Origin: Pseudomonadota bacterium
GTDB taxonomy: Bacteria > Pseudomonadota > Alphaproteobacteria > Rhizobiales > Aestuariivirgaceae
Reading direction: 5' to 3'
DNA: 13,121 bases
NCBI GenBank assembly: GCA_016522385.1
Contig: JAEKFU010000402.1
Span: 1 to 13,121 of the forward strand
Position numbers and translations under genes: made by a program. The stretch's first letter is position 1. Each line of letters starts with the position of its first letter. The notes beneath the pieces were generated by a model, which was not told where the DNA came from, did no database searches, and saw only the letters and a program-made list of their open reading frames with translations. Below are positions 6,852 through 13,121 of the stretch, one piece after another.

Positions 6852-6884
6852 GTAGTGTTAATAGTTACTACACGTTAAAGTAGT
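6852..6884. promoter_or_regulatory. GTAGT/ACTAC/GTAGT repeats before the PAS-GGDEF-EAL gene
   Basis: GTAGT (6852-6856), ACTAC (6867-6871) and GTAGT (6880-6884) lie in an AT-rich stretch 28-60 bp upstream of the ATG, so the middle arm can pair with either neighbour. GTTAA also occurs twice (6856-6860 and 6874-6878). A promoter with an operator is possible; nothing confirms it. The rest of the 152-bp gap after arsC shows no clear terminator. Confidence 0.25.
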
Positions 6885-6911
6885 AGATTCCTGATCCGTG
6901 AGATGTAATCA

Positions 6912-9398
6912 ATGGGCGGGACTTTGGCGAAAAAACGGGAAGGGTTGAGGACCGGCAGCAAGCAGACACGTGCCGATACGATGCCCTGGTCGATCATTGG
7001 GCAATCCGCATTGGCGGCACATGCAATGCTCGCTAAGTTAGACGCTGACGGCAAGATCGTCTGCGTGAACGATAGATTTTGTGCGATCTCCCAGTTTAGC
7101 AATGACGAGCTCGTTGGATGCCGCTTGCCAATACCGGCCAAGTATCATGACTCACAATCGTTCTTGGCCGAGATCAACAAAGCATTCGCGCAAAGCGGTG
7201 AATGGCACGGTGTGATCGAGAACATCGCAAAAGATGGCTCTGCATATTGGGCGGAAACGACAATCGTGCCCTATGTTGACCAATCAGGAGCAAGCGCAGG
7301 ATACATTGTCGCTCAAACGGACATTACCAGGCTCAAATCACGCGAACTCGAACTGCGGTCGAATCTGGATCTTCTACAGGCAATTTTCGAACATTTTCCC
7401 GGTGGTATCAGCTGTGTGTCGGAAGACCTTGTCCTAATGGCGGCGAACAGGATGTTCTACCGGCTCCTGGACATTCCCGACGACAAGTTTCCCGTCGGCA
7501 GCAAGTATGAAGACGTCATCCGTTTCAATGCAGAGCGCGGCGATTATGGCGACGGTGAGCCCGAGGAACAGGTTCGAGACCGCGTCCAGTTGGCCAAAAC
7601 ATTTGAAAAGCACGATTTCCGCCGAAAACGGCCAAACGGCACGACACTGGAAGTACGTGGTTTTCCGCTCCCTGAGGGTGGCTTTGTATCAACCTATGTG
7701 GATGTAACCGAACGCACAAAAGTCGAAGCCCTCAACATGCGGCTTGCGCGTATCATTGAGGATTCGTTCAACGAAGTTTATGTGTTCGATGCCAAAACCC
7801 TGAAGTTTCTTCAGGTTAACAAAAGCGCTTGCCAAAATCTCGGTTACACGATGGCTGAGCTTTCAAATCTCACGCCGCTTGATTTGAACCCAGAATTCGC
7901 ATTGGAGGACCTCGAACACGTCTTCAGCCCCCTGAGAACCGGCAAACAGAGCCACATTCGCTTCGAAACCGTGCATCGGCGCAAGAACGGGTCGGTCTAT
8001 GACGTTGAGATTACCTTGCAGCATATTCGCGCCGACGATCAGGCGGTGTTTGCCGCTGTTGTTGAAGACATAGCCGAAAAGCGGCAAAACGAGTTGCAGA
8101 TCGCCCACATGGCCATGCATGATGCACTCACCGATCTGCCCAATCGCATCTTGTTGAACGAGCGCCTGGAGCACGCACTGGAACGCGTCAAGCGCGGAGA
8201 AACATTCGCTGTCTTGTGCCTTGATCTGGACCGTTTCAAGACCATCAACGACACGTTAGGGCATGCAGTTGGTGACGAACTCCTGAAAGCGACTGCGGAA
8301 CGTCTAGTGAACTGTGTTAGGGGAACCGATACGGTTGCCCGGTTGGAGGGCGACGAGTTTGCGGTAATTCAAATTCCTTCGGGATATCCCAAAGACGCAG
8401 CAAACATCGCCCGGCGCATTGGTGATGCGATCAAGAGACCGTTCAATATTCAGGGACGTCAGATCACGATCGAAAGCAGCATCGGTATAGCTGTTGCACC
8501 AAAAGACGGAAATGATCCAGAAACGCTGTTGCACAAAGCAGATATGGCAATGCACAGGGCCAAGGCAGACGGGCGCGGCACCATTCACTTTTTTGAGCCA
8601 GAACTGGATGCACGCATGCAGGTGCGGCAACAGTTGGAACTCGATCTGAAAAAGGGCCTGAACAACGAAGAATTCGAACTCCAATACCAGCCCATCGTCA
8701 ATCTGCAAACCGAACGGATAGCCGTCCTTGAAGCATTGCTGCGCTGGAAGCATCCCGAGCGTGGTATGGTTCCACCAATGGATTTCATCCCGATCGCCGA
8801 AGAAACTGGCCTGATCCGGGAGATCGGCGAGTGGGTGTTGCGCAAAGCCTGCGCGGATGCGTTGACTTGGCCGGAAGAAGTCAAGGTTGCGGTGAACCTG
8901 TCGCCCATTCAATTCCAAAATCAGAGCCTGGCCTTGCGTGTCACAAAAGCGCTGGCAGATACCGGTTGTCCGGCGTCGCGACTGGAGCTGGAGATCACAG
9001 AATCGATGCTCATGCAGGATACGGATGAAGCTCTGGCCACGTTGCACCAACTCCGCGATCTGGGCGTCAAGATATCGATGGACGATTTCGGATCAGGCTA
9101 TTCGTCGCTGGGCTACTTGAGGAGCTTCCCGTTCGACAAAGTAAAGATCGACAGGTCGTTTACCGCCGATCTTGCCGGCAGTGATGGTGCCATTGCCATC
9201 GTTCAGGCGATCGCCGGGTTGTGCAGCCAGCTCGGGATTGCGACGACGGCCGAAGGCATCGAGACGATCGCGCAGCTCGACCGCGTTTTGAACCTGGGCT
9301 GCACGGAAATGCAAGGCTTCCTGTACAGCCCTCCAAGACCTCTGGAGGAAATCATGCGATTGTTCTTTCCAAACGCAAAGACCAACTGCGCGGCGTGA
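6912..9398 (+). CDS. Cytosolic PAS-PAS-PAS-GGDEF-EAL protein (cyclic-di-GMP turnover)
   Basis: 828 residues with no membrane segment. Three PAS-like sensor domains (about 35-145, 150-270 and 277-392) precede GGDEF (about 393-555) and EAL (about 575-815). The GGDEF signature reads EGDEF (479-483), with the first Gly replaced by Glu, while the feedback site RGTD (470-473) is kept. The EAL domain looks intact: EALLRW (607-612), NLSPIQF (662-668), ELEITES (692-698), DDFGSGYSSL (724-733), KIDRSF (745-750), AEGIET (780-785) and QGF (801-803). Expected role: cyclic-di-GMP phosphodiesterase, with the GGDEF part weakly active or a GTP-binding switch. The second PAS has an unusually long insert (NAERGDYGDG and the following charged stretch, about 206-240) typical of the PAS_7 group. 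The start is chosen as the first ATG; its ribosome binding site is weak. Confidence 0.94.
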   Translation: MGGTLAKKREGLRTGSKQTRADTMPWSIIGQSALAAHAMLAKLDADGKIVCVNDRFCAISQFSNDELVGCRLPIPAKYHDSQSFLAEINKAFAQSGEWHGVIENIAKDGSAYWAETTIVPYVDQSGASAGYIVAQTDITRLKSRELELRSNLDLLQAIFEHFPGGISCVSEDLVLMAANRMFYRLLDIPDDKFPVGSKYEDVIRFNAERGDYGDGEPEEQVRDRVQLAKTFEKHDFRRKRPNGTTLEVRGFPLPEGGFVSTYVDVTERTKVEALNMRLARIIEDSFNEVYVFDAKTLKFLQVNKSACQNLGYTMAELSNLTPLDLNPEFALEDLEHVFSPLRTGKQSHIRFETVHRRKNGSVYDVEITLQHIRADDQAVFAAVVEDIAEKRQNELQIAHMAMHDALTDLPNRILLNERLEHALERVKRGETFAVLCLDLDRFKTINDTLGHAVGDELLKATAERLVNCVRGTDTVARLEGDEFAVIQIPSGYPKDAANIARRIGDAIKRPFNIQGRQITIESSIGIAVAPKDGNDPETLLHKADMAMHRAKADGRGTIHFFEPELDARMQVRQQLELDLKKGLNNEEFELQYQPIVNLQTERIAVLEALLRWKHPERGMVPPMDFIPIAEETGLIREIGEWVLRKACADALTWPEEVKVAVNLSPIQFQNQSLALRVTKALADTGCPASRLELEITESMLMQDTDEALATLHQLRDLGVKISMDDFGSGYSSLGYLRSFPFDKVKIDRSFTADLAGSDGAIAIVQAIAGLCSQLGIATTAEGIETIAQLDRVLNLGCTEMQGFLYSPPRPLEEIMRLFFPNAKTNCAA

Positions 9399-9531
9399 TG
9401 GCTGATTATGGGCCGTAACAACGGCTTGGCATAGTTGGCCTCGTTATCATAAATTTCGCACTCTCGATTTTATTCAGGGCAGTGTCGCCTTCGGGTCGTT
9501 GTCAGCGCCGTTTATTGCAGGGAAGTCAGCC

Positions 9532-10884
9532 ATGAATCTGCATCGCATGCTGGTCCAAAGAGCAGAGGAGGGGCGACCGGTTGGTATCGGACTGATCGGG
9601 GCTGGAAAGTTTGGAACGATGTTCCTGAGCCAGGCGCGGCTTACCACCGGAATGCGAGTGGTCGGGATTGCGGATCTCGATTTGGCCCGCGCGCACTCTT
9701 CATGCGCTCTAGCCGGTTGGCCGGCAGAGCAGTTCACGGCCAACACACTGGACGATGCCGCGAAGGGAACTGGCACTTGCATTAGCGATGATGTGGGCGC
9801 CTTGATTGCCCACCCTGCAATCGAAGTGATCATAGAGGCGACCGGAAATCCTCATGCAGGCATCGCGCATTGCCTCAAAGCCATAGGCAACGGCAAGCAC
9901 GTGGTAATGGTCAATGTCGAGGCTGATGTCCTCGCCGGCCCGCTCTTGGCAAGTAAGGCAAAGGCGGCCGGCATAGTCTATTCACTGGCCTGGGGTGATC
10001 AGCCGGCGCTAATCTGCGAACATGTCGACTGGGCACGGGCCTGCGGCTTCAAGGTAGTATGCGCCGGCAAGGGCACGCGCTATCTGCCGAGCTATCATGG
10101 CTTGACACCGGAAAGCGTGTGGGAAGTTCTGAAACAATATCTCGCGGTCGATGAATCGAGTGACATAAACCCCAAGATGTTCAATTCGTTCCTTGACGGC
10201 ACCAAATCAGGCATCGAGATGACCGCCGTATGCAATGCCACCGGCCTGTCACCGCAGGATGATGGTCTGGCGTTCCCACCGGCCACGCGGTTCGAGCTGG
10301 CCAATACGTGCAAACCAGCGGCGGCTGGCGGCTGCCTGACCAGAGACGGTACCACTGAGGTTGTATCCTCGCTCTACCGGGACGGCTGTGATGTGCCACA
10401 TCACCTGGCAATGGGCACCTATGTGGTTATCGAAGGTGAGACCGCTTATGCACGCAACTGTTTCAACCAGTATCACATGCTGCCGGATGAGAGCCGCCGG
10501 TTCGCCGCGCTTTATCGGCCGACGCACATGATCGGCCTGGAACTTGGCATCTCTGTCGCTTCAGCGGCCTGTCGCGGCGAGCCAACCGGTGCACCGAACT
10601 GCTTCAACTCGGACGTGGTGGCAACGGCCAAGCGCGATCTTGGGGCCGGCGAAGTGCTCGACGGCGAAGGCGGCTTCATGGTCTGGGGCAAGCAGATGCC
10701 GGCGGCGGCATCTTTGGCGGCCAACGGACTGCCGCTCGGCCTGGCCACCGGCATAAAGCTGACGCGCAACGTTGCGCTGGGCGAAAAGCTTACATGGGCC
10801 GACGTGGATATCGATGAGAATGACCAGGCTGTCCGGGTCCGGCGCGAAATGGAGGCCGCCTTCGCACATCCCAATCTTGAGTAA
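9532..10884 (+). CDS. Homoserine-dehydrogenase-like NAD(P) oxidoreductase with C-terminal SAF domain
   Basis: 450 residues. The N-terminal Rossmann fold has VGIGLIGAGKFGTMFLSQ (17-34, GxGxxG-type). EATGNPHAGI at about 103-112 and a central catalytic region rich in His/Cys follow. The C-terminal 80 residues (DLGAGEVLDGEGGFMVWGK onward, ending KLTWADVDID) form a SAF-type domain like those in sialic-acid synthase and FlgA. This is the COG4091-like group, labelled predicted homoserine dehydrogenase; no member's exact substrate is known to me, and a sugar-acid or polyol-derived oxo compound is as likely as homoserine. The start at 9532 is chosen because AGGGAAG lies 7 nt before it and MNLHRMLVQR fits the family N-terminus; the frame opens at 9499. 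It ends 11 bp from the convergent gene. Confidence 0.85.
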   Translation: MNLHRMLVQRAEEGRPVGIGLIGAGKFGTMFLSQARLTTGMRVVGIADLDLARAHSSCALAGWPAEQFTANTLDDAAKGTGTCISDDVGALIAHPAIEVIIEATGNPHAGIAHCLKAIGNGKHVVMVNVEADVLAGPLLASKAKAAGIVYSLAWGDQPALICEHVDWARACGFKVVCAGKGTRYLPSYHGLTPESVWEVLKQYLAVDESSDINPKMFNSFLDGTKSGIEMTAVCNATGLSPQDDGLAFPPATRFELANTCKPAAAGGCLTRDGTTEVVSSLYRDGCDVPHHLAMGTYVVIEGETAYARNCFNQYHMLPDESRRFAALYRPTHMIGLELGISVASAACRGEPTGAPNCFNSDVVATAKRDLGAGEVLDGEGGFMVWGKQMPAAASLAANGLPLGLATGIKLTRNVALGEKLTWADVDIDENDQAVRVRREMEAAFAHPNLE

Positions 10885-10895
10885 TGCTTATAACC

Positions 10896-11786
10896 TTACA
10901 CGGTTTCGGGCGGCACGGCGCAGATCTGCTCATAGCGATAACGTTTGTTCAGCCGATCATTGTACTGGTAAATGTCAAGAGTTGCCTCATAAGCTTCACG
11001 GGTGATCTCGACATGGGGCGTCCAACAGCCGAGTTCCTGATAGGTGGCGATGCAGTCGGCCAGAACGTCCTCGTCGATGTCCGGGAAATAGGGTTTCTCG
11101 GCCCGAGCAATCTCAATAGCCTGCGTCTCGACCATGTAGAGCCGGGTCTTTCTGTAGGCGCGCATGAAGGCTTTTGCCATGTCAGTTTCAAGCCAGTCAC
11201 GGGTGGCCGCCAGGCTTGAGAAGGCGCACGGTCCGATCTGCTTGCCGACCTGAGCAACGATATGGCCTATACCATCGCTCTGGAGCTGCTGCGGGAACGG
11301 ACCTTGCTGTTGCACGTACTGCCCTTGACCGGCCCGAAAGGCCTTGTCAATGTCAGCTGCGCCTCCCGGCGTCAGCGGTTTGATCTTGTCAAAGTCAATG
11401 CCCGCCTTGTGGCAGGCGTATTTGAACATGGCGAGCGGCTGGCCGGCCTTGAACATGACCACCTCGGCACCTTCCAGCTTGTCCCAGGTGAAACCGGGGT
11501 CTGCCTGGCGGCCAGTGAGAAAAAACCCGTCCATTTCGTTGACCTGGGCGAAATGCACCGTTCCTGGCTTCTCGCCCTTGTTCAGGGCCGTAATTCCCTG
11601 GCTCAACGCCGATTGAGCCACGTGAACGGAACCCGCCTCCAAAGCTGCAAGCGCAGAGGTGCCCGGCGCGGCCACGGACCAGTCCGGATCGAGGCCCTCG
11701 GCTTCAAGAAATCCGCCTGACATTGTGGAGATGAGCGGCGAGTAGAACGCTGAAAACAGGGTGAACTGAATGTTGATCTTGTCCAA
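10896..11786 (-). CDS. NMT1/THI5-like periplasmic-binding-fold protein without signal peptide (TTG start)
   Basis: 296 residues. It begins directly with the first beta strand of the fold (DKINIQFTLFSAFYSPLIS, 2-20), then EAEGLDPDW (28-36), the ligand-loop pattern GTSALAALEAGSVHVAQSA (42-60), and the second lobe from about 100. The fold is that of ABC-transporter binding proteins (TauA/SsuA/ThiY group). The start is a TTG at 11786 with AGGACTAAGG just upstream; the frame is open to 11918 but that extension is neither hydrophobic nor family-like. There is therefore no export signal, which is odd for a transporter component. Cytosolic relatives exist that are enzymes (yeast Thi5, the desulfinase DszB, dihydroxyphthalate decarboxylase), so it may be an enzyme or an intracellular binder. 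No permease or ATPase is visible. Confidence 0.75.
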   Translation of the reverse strand: MDKINIQFTLFSAFYSPLISTMSGGFLEAEGLDPDWSVAAPGTSALAALEAGSVHVAQSALSQGITALNKGEKPGTVHFAQVNEMDGFFLTGRQADPGFTWDKLEGAEVVMFKAGQPLAMFKYACHKAGIDFDKIKPLTPGGAADIDKAFRAGQGQYVQQQGPFPQQLQSDGIGHIVAQVGKQIGPCAFSSLAATRDWLETDMAKAFMRAYRKTRLYMVETQAIEIARAEKPYFPDIDEDVLADCIATYQELGCWTPHVEITREAYEATLDIYQYNDRLNKRYRYEQICAVPPETV

Positions 11787-11832
11787 GTACCTTAGTCCTC
11801 GTTGGACGATGCGGTAACTGTGCGCTAACGGC

Positions 11833-12447
11833 TCAGCCGAAGGATGATTTCTCTCTAAGGTCGCCTGCCTGCCAGATGTAGAACACGACAAACGGATCCT
11901 GGTTGGTGTGAAAACCATGCGTCAGCATGGAGGAAACATGCACGGCGTCACCGGCGGTTCGTGTCTCCGGCGCATTGTCACCGAGCCTGAAGTCGGCGTT
12001 GCCGGCCAGCACTACATAAACCTCCTCGGCCTGATGCCGGTGCGACGGGTAGTCGATATCCGGCCCCCAAACGCCGATGCCAGATCTCACACGAGAACTG
12101 ACAAACGGGCCGTGCTTGCCGATCACCTCGGCGAAACCATATCCCGACAGCATGTCGTCGCCGACCACGCCATCCGCCTTTGTGTAGCTTTGTTCCCATC
12201 TCAGTGCGATCCTGTCGCGCTCGAATAGAGCCACCATGTCATGTGTCTCACCGGCCGTGACCGCCAATGCCGGGGTCAGGAGATCGGCTGCCGGTAGATA
12301 GTTCGGCGCCACGTCAGACCACTCGTCACCCCAGTTTGCTACGCTCTTCTGGAAGGGCCGGACACTCGGGCTTGTGTGCTCTTCGACGAAGGTCAGGATT
12401 GAATCACGCAGGCCTTCATATGTTGCTCGGTTTCCGGTCGTGTTCAT
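11833..12447 (-). CDS. DMSP-lyase-like cupin (DddQ/pfam16867 type)
   Basis: 204 residues, the size of DddQ. The cupin motif YPSHRHQAEEVYVVLAGNAD (133-152) places Y133, H136, H138, E142 and Y144 in the pattern known for Ruegeria DddQ (Y120, H125, E129, Y131), and H177 (MLTHGF) can serve as the fourth ligand. Upstream, LRWEQSYTKADGVVGDDMLS (82-101) matches the family. DddQ cleaves dimethylsulfoniopropionate to dimethyl sulfide and acrylate using a bound metal. Many relatives of unknown function share the motif, so DMSP cleavage is plausible but unproven; no DMSP transporter or acrylate-use gene is visible. The start at 12447 gives the family length and follows AAAGG at 12 nt; the frame extends to 12519. 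The NMT1-like gene begins 46 bp downstream. Confidence 0.8.
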   Translation of the reverse strand: MNTTGNRATYEGLRDSILTFVEEHTSPSVRPFQKSVANWGDEWSDVAPNYLPAADLLTPALAVTAGETHDMVALFERDRIALRWEQSYTKADGVVGDDMLSGYGFAEVIGKHGPFVSSRVRSGIGVWGPDIDYPSHRHQAEEVYVVLAGNADFRLGDNAPETRTAGDAVHVSSMLTHGFHTNQDPFVVFYIWQAGDLREKSSFG

Positions 12448-12566
12448 GTTCGGTGATTGCCTTTGTCCGGTTGCAGTGTGCTCTGGCGGGCCTTCGGCAT
12501 GATAGCCGATCACAGCCATGTGGCAATCGCTTGGCGGCTGCGCGACGCGGTCAAGTACGCTGTCAT

Positions 12567-13121
12567 TTAGCCAACTATGGCTAGCGCCTCTGCAAGCTCA
12601 GGGAAACCGTCGACAATGATATCGTGCTCACCGGGCTTCGGGTCCGGCGGGCCTTCGGCACCCCATTCATCCGGTCGGCGCACGAAGGCCGTCTTGAAGC
12701 CGACCGCCTTGGCGGCATCGAGATCGAAATTGTGGCAGGCGACCATACAGCATTGGCCGACGTCGAGCTGCAGGTAGTCTGCCACCGCTTGATAGGCTTC
12801 CGGCAGCAGTTTGTATTTGCCAATCCCCTGACAGGAGAACACCGCATCCCAGGACAGGTCATTTTCCTTGGCGGTATCGATGATCAGCCGGTAACTGAGT
12901 ATGGTGAAAGAGGCAACGATGTACTTTTTTCGAAGTTCCGGCAGCACTGCCGGAAAATCCGGCCAGCATTTGAAATTGTGAGGGGCTTCGTAGGCGATTT
13001 CATGCAGGTCGTCTTCGGTGAAGGCATCAAGACCTGCTTCGGTGACCAGCGCTTCCAGGGTGAAACGGTGGGCGCCATCGAATGTGTAGGTCGGCGGTTC
13101 ATGTTCACCGAGGTTGAGCAT
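12567..13121 (-). CDS. Haloacid-dehalogenase type II-like protein (N-terminus beyond window)
   Basis: 184 residues are visible; the frame is open at the right edge, and about 50 residues with the DxDxT nucleophile motif are missing, so the Met at the edge is probably internal. Seen: KCWPDFPAVLPELRKKYIVA (51-70), the cap-to-core turn, a motif II Ser/Thr region (ASFT, 70-73), a conserved Lys in GKYKLLPEAYQ (101-111), and MVACHNFDLDAAKAVGFKTA (126-145) with D133/D135 as metal ligands, then FVRRPDEWG. This matches the (S)-2-haloacid dehalogenase branch, which hydrolyses 2-halo acids; many members have no known substrate. The usual 'LSN' of motif II is replaced by SFTILS. It precedes the cupin by 119 bp on the same strand and may share its transcript. 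Confidence 0.82.
   Translation of the reverse strand: MLNLGEHEPPTYTFDGAHRFTLEALVTEAGLDAFTEDDLHEIAYEAPHNFKCWPDFPAVLPELRKKYIVASFTILSYRLIIDTAKENDLSWDAVFSCQGIGKYKLLPEAYQAVADYLQLDVGQCCMVACHNFDLDAAKAVGFKTAFVRRPDEWGAEGPPDPKPGEHDIIVDGFPELAEALAIVG

Noticed and set aside
8304..9050. A 248-codon minus-strand open frame opposite the GGDEF-EAL gene
   Set aside because: It mirrors conserved domain coding on the other strand and shows no recognisable domain.
9412..9425. GCCGT-AACA-ACGGC hairpin after the PAS-GGDEF-EAL gene
   Set aside because: The stem is only 5 bp and no T-run follows, so it is not called as a terminator.
10896..11918. Longer start (11918) for the NMT1-like protein, which could hide a signal peptide
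   Set aside because: The extra 44 residues are charged and polar, overlap the cupin coding region and lack a hydrophobic core; the TTG at 11786 has a good ribosome binding site.

Overview
The window looks like chromosomal DNA from an alphaproteobacterium. This rests on the moderately GC-rich codon use, the glutaryl-CoA dehydrogenase, the RibBX-type riboflavin gene, the proteobacterial LMW-PTP-type ArsC and the SAF-domain oxidoreductase; it is an inference from recognised families, not a database result. A DddQ-like cupin at the right end is compatible with a marine or host-associated lifestyle but does not prove it. Coding density is high and no gap between genes exceeds about 220 bases. I saw no tRNA, rRNA, CRISPR array, insertion sequence or phage gene.

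Left block, minus strand (1-3324): ribBX-like gene, then rimB-like retropepsin, then rimK, then an aspartoacylase/succinylglutamate-desuccinylase-like zinc hydrolase that leaves the window. The last three overlap (ATGA and TGATG junctions) and form a compact glutamate-tagging module: a ligase, a protease-like partner and a candidate tag remover. The riboflavin gene ends about 23 bp before the rimB-like gene and may be co-transcribed. Its product carries an N-terminal Xre-like helix-turn-helix fused in frame to DHBP synthase and a zinc-less RibX tail. A near-palindrome lies next to its start codon. A strong intrinsic terminator (3381-3412) separates this block from the genes upstream.

Middle block: on the minus strand, a short PuuD-N-like membrane protein (3442-4050) and glutaryl-CoA dehydrogenase (4155-5369). 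Divergent from these on the plus strand are an exported thioredoxin-like protein with a Tat-like signal (5587-6177), an LMW-PTP-type arsenate reductase (6262-6759), a cytosolic triple-PAS/GGDEF/EAL protein (6912-9398) and a homoserine-dehydrogenase-like SAF-domain oxidoreductase (9532-10884).

Right block, minus strand (10896-13121, running in from beyond the right edge): a type II haloacid-dehalogenase-like protein (its start is missing), a DMSP-lyase-like (DddQ-type) cupin with the full metal/catalytic motif, and an NMT1/THI5-fold substrate-binding-like protein that begins with TTG and has no signal peptide. This trio reads like a small catabolic or sulfur/carbon-acid module of unknown substrate. 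With the HTH-RibBX fusion and the Rim module, it is the most interesting material here.
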